Shown: positions 44,124-52,917 of the stretch, in pieces
How the letters are laid out: each line of letters opens with the position of its first letter
Position numbering within the stretch: position 1 is the stretch's first letter
Source of the DNA: Xylanibacter caecicola
Lineage (GTDB): Bacteria > Bacteroidota > Bacteroidia > Bacteroidales > Bacteroidaceae
Assembly (NCBI RefSeq): GCF_013166515.1
Contig: NZ_JABKKJ010000012.1
Coordinates: 1 to 64,000, forward strand
DNA length: 64,000 nt
Direction of reading: 5' to 3'
Program-made: the position numbers and the translations under genes
The notes under the pieces: generated by a model
Told to the model about the DNA's origin: nothing
Seen by the model: only the letters and a program-made list of their open reading frames with translations
Database searches by the model: none

Positions 44124-46473
44124 TTCTTTTATTTAAATCCTGTTCTTTTCTCAGTTTATTCTCTGTGTGGGTATAATTTCCTCTTATACCAACGGTTTCA
44201 AGCTCTTCGGTTTCAGCTTCTGTTTTCATAATATTTCCATTTTCTGTTTTATATGTATAGTCTGACCTATTTTCCCAATACACCGCCTTTCCGTTCATCG
44301 AGCGGTGTCCGTGTATCAACTCATGTCCAAGAACTATATGTGACGGGATTGCTTCTTCCTTTATTTTTCCTGTCTTCGGATTACGCGTAAAGACTGTAGG
44401 GTTTTGTCTCATATTATAGTAAATAGACACGTCTGTACCTTTGCCGTTCAATGCGTCCATCTGGTAACGGTCATGCTCGCGACTATTGTCTGCAGACGGT
44501 CTTATGTCCATGCTACGTTCATGGTTTATCAGCTCTGAAACAAGCCTTGTCCCGTTTACGAGTTTCTTATCACGGTTTCTTGTTCCCCGTGACAAGATGA
44601 TAACCATACCGTCCGAACGCCTTACTCCTAATTTGTCGTTCGTCAGCTTTTGTAATTGTCCTAATACGGATATGCGTTGCTGCCTGTCACCTACAATAAC
44701 TATTTTTCTTCCGTCCGGATCTATCGCATTAACTGCATTGTTATTACAATAAACATACGGACTAATATCCGGATACTTCTCCGCCAGAGGGTCAACAGCA
44801 TGCCAGCGTGCCAATACAGGGTCGTACCACCGCGCGCCATAGTCATACCAGTCCAAGGCAAGAAGACGCTCCAGCTCCTTGCCGTTGTACTTGTATCTCT
44901 GGACATCATCGCCCGTGCCGTCGCCAAACAAAGCACCGAAAGGATAGTAATTGTTTGTCTGCTCTATGTTGCCCTGCGCATCGGCTACGACGCGAACATT
45001 GCCCTGATGGTCCGTGAGATAGAAATGGTATACTGGCTGCTTGTTGCTGAACGTAACATAGCCGCCGTCGAAGAGTATGCGGTTCGGAACGGGTTTAATA
45101 TTCTCATAGATGATGTCACCGCTATAGTCTATGCGGTGAACGCCATACAGCATTGCATACTCCTCTTCTGTAATTAGCAAGCCTGGACGGAACATCAAAG
45201 AGTCTCTGAGACCGGGATCTATTGGTTCACCTAAGTCATCACGGTTATTGACTGAAACATATACATCTGAAGACAAGGGGGATATTAAAGGTTCGTGTAT
45301 ATGAGGAAATTTTAACAGATATTCAGAACACAACTTCTCACCCGTAGAGCTATAGGTAAAGTCTATGTACTTGCCGCTGCTGAAACTGACATGTTCGGGA
45401 AGGTTTATTTCGTTGTACGTTATTTTGCTTATCCCCTTGTTCTTGTCCTCTATTAGGTTGCCGTTGGCATCATAGTCGTATTCTGTTTCATCATCAGCAC
45501 CGTCGGTGAAGTGCATCGCATCCTTATAGCATGGACCTTCTGCGGCATCGGTAACCCTACGGAGACGATTTCCGTCGTACTCATAGAAAAGGTCGTCTAT
45601 GGTGCCGCATACGTCTCCAAAATATTTGCCGTTACGGCGGAGAGACAGGATATTGCCGTTACGGTCGTAATCATAGAATGTGTCATAGTTGGCATGATGA
45701 AGGTCTGAGTCGTCCGTATAGAGGGCTGACACAAGACGCGACAGACCGTCGTAGGAATAGTTGTAACGGCGGGATATTCCTTCTCCTGAAGAATTGATGC
45801 GCCACTGAAAAGAGGACTGATTACCGGAATAGCATGAGAGACTGCCGCCTTCTGAATTCTCATATCCCATGGACATCGATATCAGAGGACCTCCAAGACC
45901 GGTGAGCCACGAACGTACATTATATGAATATTCCATGCCTAATTTATCATTGCCGTTACGACTGTATGATTTCAAACGGCAAAGCCCGTCATACTCAAGA
46001 TCTTTTATCGTTACAGGAGTGTTGCCATTAACGCTATGCGTCTGCTTCATAAGCCGTCCGGCATGGTCATAAGTACTGGATATCTCGAGGGTTACAGTGG
46101 AGAGACGCGGTTGAATATGAGAGGTATGGACATGTCTGTGCAAAATCTCATTGCCGGAAAAGTCGTAAGTATAATAATGACTGTCGGTACCTTTCAGATA
46201 ATTGGTGGACTTCTTTTGTATTACACGCTGACGGAAATCGTAATATATAGCCTCATACAGATAGGAAACGTCGTTACTTATTTTTGACAGACATGCCGTG
46301 GCACGTCCTGTAAGAAGTCCATTAGCCTTGGAACCTTTTTCCGAAGCCTTCCTCACTGCTGTACAACAGTTCATCATGCCCGTCCGCAAATCCGTAATCA
46401 TCGTAATAGTTTGCAGTAAGAACATGCACATTCGAAGGGTCAAGACCATGAAGTTCATACCCCATATAGACAC
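44113..46473 (-). CDS. Main RHS toxin, C-terminal part: YD/RHS core plus M91-type metalloprotease tip
   Basis: This open frame covers the C-terminal two thirds of the main RHS protein; real coding starts about 46335, where it joins the 46322-47635 frame if one A is removed from an A5 run (46336-46340). It has YD repeats (YDHAGRLMKQ, YDGLSRLVSALY, YEYDGNRLRRV, DANGNLIEDKNKG), the RHS hallmark YDYGARWYDPVLARWHAVDP and AIDPDGRK. The 195-residue tip carries VLGHELIHGHRSMNG and EELETVGIRG, the marks of peptidase family M91 (NleD-like zinc proteases). It is followed by a coupled lipoprotein gene. Confidence 0.82.
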   Translation of the reverse strand: MSIWGMNFMVLTLRMCMFLLQTITMITDLRTGMMNCCTAVRKASEKGSKANGLLTGRATACLSKISNDVSYLYEAIYYDFRQRVIQKKSTNYLKGTDSHYYTYDFSGNEILHRHVHTSHIQPRLSTVTLEISSTYDHAGRLMKQTHSVNGNTPVTIKDLEYDGLCRLKSYSRNGNDKLGMEYSYNVRSWLTGLGGPLISMSMGYENSEGGSLSCYSGNQSSFQWRINSSGEGISRRYNYSYDGLSRLVSALYTDDSDLHHANYDTFYDYDRNGNILSLRRNGKYFGDVCGTIDDLFYEYDGNRLRRVTDAAEGPCYKDAMHFTDGADDETEYDYDANGNLIEDKNKGISKITYNEINLPEHVSFSSGKYIDFTYSSTGEKLCSEYLLKFPHIHEPLISPLSSDVYVSVNNRDDLGEPIDPGLRDSLMFRPGLLITEEEYAMLYGVHRIDYSGDIIYENIKPVPNRILFDGGYVTFSNKQPVYHFYLTDHQGNVRVVADAQGNIEQTNNYYPFGALFGDGTGDDVQRYKYNGKELERLLALDWYDYGARWYDPVLARWHAVDPLAEKYPDISPYVYCNNNAVNAIDPDGRKIVIVGDRQQRISVLGQLQKLTNDKLGVRRSDGMVIILSRGTRNRDKKLVNGTRLVSELINHERSMDIRPSADNSREHDRYQMDALNGKGTDVSIYYNMRQNPTVFTRNPKTGKIKEEAIPSHIVLGHELIHGHRSMNGKAVYWENRSDYTYKTENGNIMKTEAETEELETVGIRGNYTHTENKLRKEQDLNKRIEY
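44704..45140 (-). repeat. RHS core recombination block, lineage B (main gene)
   Basis: The main gene's own copy, ending at codons for AIDPDGRK before the M91-type tip. Confidence 0.8.
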
Positions 46474-47635
46474 CGTCTGCGCCGGTATACGTGCAGTAAG
46501 GTATAGAAGTCATGTAAAGGGAGTGTTCAGGAGAAGGGATATTATATGAACAGGTACCTGTCAGACATTCACGACCAAACAAATCATATATATGGAATGT
46601 GCTCTCGTCATACTTGCGCTGCTCGCCCGTCTGGACGAATAGCGGACGGTCTGCACCGTCATACTCCGTACGTACGACATCTGCGCCGGGCATTTTCGAA
46701 GTGCAACGGCGGTTTCGGCTGTCATAAGAATACACATAGGCAAATTCATATATATATCCGAAAGGAACCGAGCCGGAAAAATGCTCACCGGACAAAGCTG
46801 GAGGAACAATCATAACAAGATTACCATGGGCATCATATATATAATATGTGTCATACAATATCTTCGCTGTACCGTTATGCTCTATCATGCGCGACAGGAC
46901 TGTGCGACCGTGACGGTCCTTGAAGGTCATGGATGTAACACCGTCCTCATTCTCCACACGTGTAATCATCAGGGAACCGGAAGCATAACTGCCTGATGCC
47001 TTGAGGGTCGGCATGTCACCTGATACATTGCCGGCTACATATCGTACACAGTCAAGAGTATCGTTACCAATGACATTTGCAAGATATTCGTATCTTACAC
47101 TTTTATTCATATTATGCCACATGATGCCGGGACCCGTGGCGCGGACAAGTTCACCTGAAGGCACATTGTCATATATATATTCTGTATACGGCTTACTGTC
47201 GTTCCAGACTTCTATAGAACCTGCAGTACAATTACTGTATAATACATACTGACCTGCAACAGATGATGACACCACGGCAGGCTGCCACTGCCGCTTTTTA
47301 CGGTTAAAGGCATCATACTCATGAAACGTGACCATGTCGTAACGGCCGGGAGTAAATCCTACTTTTATTTCCTCCTTCATTCTCCCCAAACCGTCATAAT
47401 ATCCTATTGTCGTATTTCCGTCCGTGGATGAACCTGTCATGCTCGTGAACGACACGATGCTGTTTCCGTCGTTATCTGCGGCAAGATGTACGGGATCCTC
47501 ATCATATTCGTAAGGAAGGAACACGTAACTGTCTTCGGCAACGCCGATTATGATATCGTCATCCTGCCCGTAGATACTGTGTGGGGCAAACAGTAACAAC
47601 AACAGCAATATTATTTCCCAACCTGATATATTCAT
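46322..47635 (-). CDS. Main RHS toxin, N-terminal part (Sec signal, YD repeats), frameshifted at its end
   Basis: A 437-residue open frame starting MNISGWEIILLLLLLF with a Sec signal peptide ending YGQ. It contains YD-type repeats (YYDGLGRMKEEI, HEYDAFNRKKRQWQP, YIYDAHGNLVM, YEYLANV). It ends FGKRFQG at 46322; dropping one A from the A5 run just before would continue as GKGSKANGLLTGRATACL into the next frame, making one protein of about 1170 residues. This is a mutation, a phase-variable tract or a sequencing error. It lies 9 bases after the shell-protein gene. Confidence 0.8.
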   Translation of the reverse strand: MNISGWEIILLLLLLFAPHSIYGQDDDIIIGVAEDSYVFLPYEYDEDPVHLAADNDGNSIVSFTSMTGSSTDGNTTIGYYDGLGRMKEEIKVGFTPGRYDMVTFHEYDAFNRKKRQWQPAVVSSSVAGQYVLYSNCTAGSIEVWNDSKPYTEYIYDNVPSGELVRATGPGIMWHNMNKSVRYEYLANVIGNDTLDCVRYVAGNVSGDMPTLKASGSYASGSLMITRVENEDGVTSMTFKDRHGRTVLSRMIEHNGTAKILYDTYYIYDAHGNLVMIVPPALSGEHFSGSVPFGYIYEFAYVYSYDSRNRRCTSKMPGADVVRTEYDGADRPLFVQTGEQRKYDESTFHIYDLFGRECLTGTCSYNIPSPEHSLYMTSIPYCTYTGADGVYMGYELHGLDPSNVHVLTANYYDDYGFADGHDELLYSSEEGFGKRFQG

Positions 47636-47644
47636 GGCAAAATT

Positions 47645-50600
47645 CTATTTATAATGATAATCGTACTGATTTAATATATATTTCTCGTTTGTATAAGGAT
47701 CGACATAATATTTCTCACGCAGACGACCAAGCATATCATACTTATATTGTACGGCAGAGCCATCTGTCAAAACTTCTGCATACATATTCATATCCTGATT
47801 ATACATATAAATATGGAAAATAGAGGATCTCATTAAGTATCTATCCTCAATATTGCCATAATCAGGCGTATATCTCATGTTCAATTCGGATACGTTCTTT
47901 TCCTTGCCAAGACATGACTCTGCCTCAGCCAGGGTTGCGTTTTCAATCTCCATAAACAGCTTTTGTCCATTAAAGCCCCAATAATAGACATTCGTCCGCC
48001 CGTTCGTTTCCACTTCAGTAGGTTTGCCATAGGCATTTACGGCATTCACCTTAAAGTCGGTTCTGCTTGCCATATTATTTCCCCACGATGTTGTTTTCTT
48101 GCAGATATATGGTATCTGGTTATTAGTTGCCCGATAGTCAAAAGTCTCGGTACACACGGATGCATCTTCCTCTGTGCGCTTTTCTATTACCGGCGACAAT
48201 ATATTGAGCTGTTGCATCCAATTGTATGCCGAATAATCTGACGGATATTTATATTTTACTGTTTTTACCGTATTATTACTTGTCAGTGTACTTTCAGATG
48301 TAACAAGCTTGTTCGTATTATATAAATATGTAATGCCAGAACTGTATGCCCCGCTTTTTGTATACACGGTATCACGCACACTCTTTGGGAAATAACTGAA
48401 TGTAAAGGTTTCTGCAAGCCAGCCTAAAGATGAATTCATAAACTGGTATGGATTATAGTTCAATATAATCTCCTGCTGATATGCCGTCTTAAAAGCAGGA
48501 TGCCCTGTTCTTCCATATTCAACAACTTTCTTGCGCTTCAGTACGCCGTCACTGTCATAAAACTCCTCTGACAGAAGTTTGCCCCTTTCTAAGGCATAGC
48601 TCGTATATGGAGCTATTGCATCTCCTCCGGATGCTGTAGAATAAGAATATTTCTTATCAAGATGGGAAAGGCCGAATATGTCTGTGTCATAATTGGAGTA
48701 TCTGTATTTTATATATCCCATGGACTTTCCTGAAGCGTCGAAAGTCTCTTCTATCACACAAGAATAGCCTACATCCGGAGAATTCTGATTTGTAACGGGA
48801 GTTTGGAAGCCTGCAGCCGACTTAAGTTCAAGAGTTACATTTCCAGCTGTATATGAAACACTATGCACGGGCATGCTTTTGGATATACCGCTACTCTTCC
48901 CGTTTTTAGTTTCCGAATAATAATACTTCTTAGTGCTTACAAGTGAATTGTCATCATTATAGTTCTTTATCTCAGCCACCCTTAACCCGCCGGCAAATCC
49001 AGTGCTGTTTGTAACTGCAGTGTGGTCGTTTGATACGATTTTTGAATAACTGTGCTGTTCGTATGCAAACGTTGTCCTGCCTCCTGTAGGATATCTTATT
49101 TCCGACAAGGTCTCGGCCTTTGTTGCTGACAGCGACGGATATATTGTCGTAAACGAAGGAGTGGCAGATATACTCACTTCACCGCCGTTGTAATATCCCC
49201 ACGAGTCAGTCTTCGTCATTGAATACCTGTATGGCATGGTCTGGCTCCTGTCGTAGCTGAAACTATATGCAGGCATGTCATCGCCTGATATTTCGGCTGG
49301 TATTTCATAACCATATTGCCCTCTTATAATATCGGGGACACCTGTTCTTGTGATTACCGACGTGAGTTTCATCCTTTCATTGCTGCTGTCTACATATCCG
49401 AAATAAAGAGAATGACCGTTCCCCGTGAATTTATTCTTTATGGCAATGCGATGCAAAACATTGTGTGTAAGTTTGTCTGCTATTGCATTACGCGTGGTAT
49501 TCTCATTTTCACGTCTGGCGGTATTCATGAATACAAGAAATTGCTGTGACGGATCTTCTATATTTAATGAATATGTCTGAAGTCTTGTCATACCGGTATT
49601 CTCCCAGTATAATGCCTTGCTGTTTCTATTGAGCCGGTCTCCATAACGGCTCTCCTTAAAGTATGTAAAGTCTATTGTCTCATTGGGAGTGGTTATGGAT
49701 GTAAGGCATGCCGGAAAAAGAAGGAAGCCGGTAAAACCGCGCCAGCCGATTTCATACGGACTGGTCTGTTCTTGTATAGTACCGTATTGCATGCGGTATT
49801 GTGGAACATAGCGTATGTCACACATTATGGCAGAGGTGTCATACTTGAATTCTATGACGCGCTTGTCTGTTGTCGTTATTTTTGAGAGTCGCCATGTGGT
49901 AGGTATCAAAGAGTTCTTCTTGCGTGCATAATAAGGAACACTGAACTCTGTGGCATAAAGCCCGCCGAACTCATAGCGACAGCCATCCGGCGTGACAAGG
50001 GTAAACTTGTTGAAGAACCTGTTGTTATGTGATCTGTCATCCCAGCCTGTTGTCCTAAAACGTTCTTCCAATTGTTTCCTGTTTATAAAGCCGTCTCCAT
50101 TTGCCGGATTGAACTCGACCTTTATATCATCATCGGAAACAACTGTCCAACCTCCATTCTCATTATAATAGAAATTTCCAGAATATCCGCAGAAACTGAA
50201 AGAGAATTCGTCCGGCACAAGTTCAAAAAAATCATCTCCTCGCAGCTTATCTTTTGTCATCTGTGCAAACGACTGGTTTGTAATATTCTTCATCTTAAAT
50301 GAATTGGAATAGAAACCATGACCGATATTATCGTCTCCGCACAACTCGTCATAAACGCAGTGGACTGTACGGGTTATATATCCGCCTGCCATAAGGCTCC
50401 ACCCCATACCAAGTATACCCGACTGCAAATCGGGCTTCACGGAAGCAAGGTGGTATCGTGCAGACAGAGGAAGGACATAATCTCCGACTGTTATATCATA
50501 CAACGGCACCGTTATATCCGGAATACCCGTATAATGACTCACCGGTATCGTACCAAACATTCCAAGATTTGCAATCTCGGGGGTCTGAATATTATTAACC

Positions 50601-50692
50601 GGAACAATCTGAGATTTAACATCCAATGCCACCAACAATATCAGCAGCAATGCCCGTATCTTCACCTTATACAAAAAACTATATGTTCTCAT
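47645..50692 (-). CDS. Large secreted YD/RHS-type shell protein
   Basis: A 1015-residue exported protein (signal peptide ending DVKSQ near 28). The N-terminal part has the pattern of SpvB/TcdB-like or RHS N-regions (IANLGMFGTIPVSHYTGIPDITVPLYDITVGDYVLPLSARYHLASVKPD shortened here to its sense; GILGMGWSL near 92). The C-terminal 200 residues have YD-like repeats (YKYDMLGRLREKYY). I infer that it forms half of an RHS cocoon with the following RHS protein, as TcB does with TcC. It overlaps the T9SS-sorted gene by 4 bases. Confidence 0.7.
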   Translation of the reverse strand: MRTYSFLYKVKIRALLLILLVALDVKSQIVPVNNIQTPEIANLGMFGTIPVSHYTGIPDITVPLYDITVGDYVLPLSARYHLASVKPDLQSGILGMGWSLMAGGYITRTVHCVYDELCGDDNIGHGFYSNSFKMKNITNQSFAQMTKDKLRGDDFFELVPDEFSFSFCGYSGNFYYNENGGWTVVSDDDIKVEFNPANGDGFINRKQLEERFRTTGWDDRSHNNRFFNKFTLVTPDGCRYEFGGLYATEFSVPYYARKKNSLIPTTWRLSKITTTDKRVIEFKYDTSAIMCDIRYVPQYRMQYGTIQEQTSPYEIGWRGFTGFLLFPACLTSITTPNETIDFTYFKESRYGDRLNRNSKALYWENTGMTRLQTYSLNIEDPSQQFLVFMNTARRENENTTRNAIADKLTHNVLHRIAIKNKFTGNGHSLYFGYVDSSNERMKLTSVITRTGVPDIIRGQYGYEIPAEISGDDMPAYSFSYDRSQTMPYRYSMTKTDSWGYYNGGEVSISATPSFTTIYPSLSATKAETLSEIRYPTGGRTTFAYEQHSYSKIVSNDHTAVTNSTGFAGGLRVAEIKNYNDDNSLVSTKKYYYSETKNGKSSGISKSMPVHSVSYTAGNVTLELKSAAGFQTPVTNQNSPDVGYSCVIEETFDASGKSMGYIKYRYSNYDTDIFGLSHLDKKYSYSTASGGDAIAPYTSYALERGKLLSEEFYDSDGVLKRKKVVEYGRTGHPAFKTAYQQEIILNYNPYQFMNSSLGWLAETFTFSYFPKSVRDTVYTKSGAYSSGITYLYNTNKLVTSESTLTSNNTVKTVKYKYPSDYSAYNWMQQLNILSPVIEKRTEEDASVCTETFDYRATNNQIPYICKKTTSWGNNMASRTDFKVNAVNAYGKPTEVETNGRTNVYYWGFNGQKLFMEIENATLAEAESCLGKEKNVSELNMRYTPDYGNIEDRYLMRSSIFHIYMYNQDMNMYAEVLTDGSAVQYKYDMLGRLREKYYVDPYTNEKYILNQYDYHYK

Positions 50693-51807
50693 CGTTTCAG
50701 TATTATCTTTTCGGTATAGCTATCTCTATCTGCATCTATGCGAAATATATAGACACCATCCCTACATAAAGAAAGGTCGATATCTGCATTATGAATGCCA
50801 GCATTCATCCTCTTACGTTCATTATTATATACGGTCTTTCCGTCTGCCGTATATACTCCATACGAGATTTCCGACGGAACCGAGAGACTGTATTCAATAT
50901 TTACCAAATCCTGTTCAATCCTATTTATCTTATATGTAAGTTTACAAGGTTTTATACTTTGTTCCGGGTTTCTTGACTGTATATAATATGACTTGGACTT
51001 TTCATTGTTTACATATTCATCATCAAACAGTTCTTGTTCTGAAGGAGGATAATAAAAAGCCGTTACATACGGTTCGTCCTTATATCCCTGAAAAGAAGTA
51101 ATATACGTTTCCAAAACAGGATACCTGTATCCTACGGCATACCAGCGGTAGATATCGGTCTTCATCATGAACATTCCATTGTCAATATATCCGTCTATAC
51201 TGTCCGCACTCAACGGCATGGATGATATTGTTTTCAGACTGTCTGCCGGATAACGTATTCCGGAAATGAAGCGTACCGTATGTATACGTGTGACATTATG
51301 AACAGTGTCGCCCTCAGGAAATACAATGCTGCCATAAGCATCCGACTCTGTTTTGTAACGTCCGAAACTACGGACAGCTATCTTGTCACAATAAGTTCCG
51401 GTTCCATGGAATACCCCCGAATAAGAATCGCCATATTTCATGGGGAAACGCAGAAATATCTCTTTAGTATCGTAGTCTATTTTTGTGGTATTGTTCTCAA
51501 ATCCACCTATAAACAAAGTATCGTGCTGCAAATCGTAGTAATACATCGTTGCCCGCTCTGTGCACGCCACACGTTTTTCGCTGCCGACAACATCTGAAAA
51601 TCTGACTTTGTACGATTTATTTATTACATCCGCGCCACTAACATCCCATAAAACGTTTTCACCGTCCTGACTAAGATTTATATAGGATATTTGCTTTTTT
51701 ACAAGCATATCGCCGCCGCGAAACATATTGAATGGCATCTGTATGCCGTCCTGCCCCTTGCAGACAAGAAACGGCAAGCACATCAGCAGAAGAAAAAACA
51801 CTCTCAT
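50689..51807 (-). CDS. Secreted protein with T9SS type A sorting domain
   Basis: A 372-residue protein with a signal peptide ending VCKGQ near 18. The last 80 residues have the T9SS carboxy-terminal sorting pattern (SYGVYTADGKTVYNN, GIHNADIDLSLCRDGVYIF, SYTEKIILKR). The central part is a beta-rich domain without a recognised name. As first gene of the leftward RHS array and co-translated with the shell protein, it suggests that the system is displayed or released through the type IX pathway. It could be a structural partner rather than a toxin. Confidence 0.8.
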   Translation of the reverse strand: MRVFFLLLMCLPFLVCKGQDGIQMPFNMFRGGDMLVKKQISYINLSQDGENVLWDVSGADVINKSYKVRFSDVVGSEKRVACTERATMYYYDLQHDTLFIGGFENNTTKIDYDTKEIFLRFPMKYGDSYSGVFHGTGTYCDKIAVRSFGRYKTESDAYGSIVFPEGDTVHNVTRIHTVRFISGIRYPADSLKTISSMPLSADSIDGYIDNGMFMMKTDIYRWYAVGYRYPVLETYITSFQGYKDEPYVTAFYYPPSEQELFDDEYVNNEKSKSYYIQSRNPEQSIKPCKLTYKINRIEQDLVNIEYSLSVPSEISYGVYTADGKTVYNNERKRMNAGIHNADIDLSLCRDGVYIFRIDADRDSYTEKIILKR

Positions 51808-51886
51808 AAGCTATAGTTGTTTGTCTGCCGTAAATATACAAAAAAATATTAAATGCCATTGATTTTATCATAGAAAATATTAAAAA

Positions 51887-52804
51887 CTACTTCGAGCCGA
51901 AGTAAAGGAATATCATTCCGAGCAGCACAAGGGCAAGGTCGACAACCTTACTCTTAAGATTTTTCTCATGCAGTAGCGCGGCACCAAAAAGGAAAGACAC
52001 TATCACGCTGCCGCGGCGCACCATAGAGACTATACTTATCATGGCACAGGGAAGGCTGAGGGCATAGAAATAGACAAAGTCGGCAACGCTGAGAAAGATG
52101 CTTACGAGAATTATTCCCCAGTCCCAATGGAACGGTGTGGTGTCTTTGCGCTTGGGATACCACAGGAGCATGAGCATGGCACCCATCATGAAACACTGGT
52201 AAATGTTATACCAGCTCTGCACAATCATACGGTCAAGCCCTACCCCACCATTATCCGCAGGTGCCATGAGATACTTGTCGTACAGACCGCTTACAGCACC
52301 GAGCATTGCCGCCGCAACGATAAAATAAATCCATCGGTCGTGCTTGAAGTCGATGCCTTCTTTCTTTCCGCTGCGGCTAAGCATGAAGAACGAGGCAACA
52401 GCAAGCGCCACTCCTATCCACTGGTAAAGGTTCAGGCGTTCGCCGAAAACGATGAACGCGCCGAGAAGTACCATGACGGGACGTGTGGCGTTGATGGGAC
52501 CGACAATTGTGAGCGGCAGGTTTTTCATGCCGAAATACCCGAACACCCACGACGAGAGCACAATGCAGCTTTTCAACACTATATATTTGTGTACCTCCCA
52601 ACCACCGGAAGCTACATGGAAGATAGAGCCGTCAAGCACACCTGAGCCTGCCGAGAGGATGATGAACGGAAGAAATATCAACGATGAGAACAGCGTATTC
52701 AGGAAAAGAATGGGAATGACGGCATTATCCTTCAATGCCTTTTTCTTAAACGAATCATAAAAACCTAACAGCGTTGCCGAAAGGAATGCCAATACCAACC
52801 ACAT
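51887..52804 (-). CDS. DMT-superfamily (EamA) transporter
   Basis: A 305-residue inner-membrane protein with about ten hydrophobic helices in two EamA halves (about residues 1-140 and 155-303). The first half contains PLTIVGPINATRPVMVLLGAFIVFGERL (here cited only as the PINATRP and FGERLNLYQW landmarks), and the second FGAALLHEKNL. It is a drug/metabolite or nucleotide-sugar type exporter of unknown substrate. It stands alone between the RHS array and truA. Confidence 0.82.
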   Translation of the reverse strand: MWLVLAFLSATLLGFYDSFKKKALKDNAVIPILFLNTLFSSLIFLPFIILSAGSGVLDGSIFHVASGGWEVHKYIVLKSCIVLSSWVFGYFGMKNLPLTIVGPINATRPVMVLLGAFIVFGERLNLYQWIGVALAVASFFMLSRSGKKEGIDFKHDRWIYFIVAAAMLGAVSGLYDKYLMAPADNGGVGLDRMIVQSWYNIYQCFMMGAMLMLLWYPKRKDTTPFHWDWGIILVSIFLSVADFVYFYALSLPCAMISIVSMVRRGSVIVSFLFGAALLHEKNLKSKVVDLALVLLGMIFLYFGSK

Positions 52805-52917
52805 TATTAATTAAGAATTATGAATTAAGAGTTAAGAATTAAGAGTTATGAGTTATGAATTAAGAGTTATATGAGCCACAAATTATTAATTATAAATTAT
52901 GAATTATAAATTAAAAA
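52805..52917. repeat. AT-rich tandem words (GAATTAAGAGTTA type)
   Basis: Units such as aattaagaatta, gaattaagagtta and gagttatgaatta repeat over about 110 bases between truA and the transporter gene. Same family as 1305-1565. Confidence 0.65.

Noticed and set aside
46336..46340. Programmed ribosomal frameshifting in the main RHS gene
   Set aside because: The shift needed is +1 (or -2), which does not fit the common -1 slippery heptamer, and the A run is only five long. An indel is simpler.
35087..47635. RHS proteins as type VI secretion effectors
   Set aside because: No PAAR, VgrG, Hcp or other T6SS component is present, and the main RHS protein has a Sec signal peptide.
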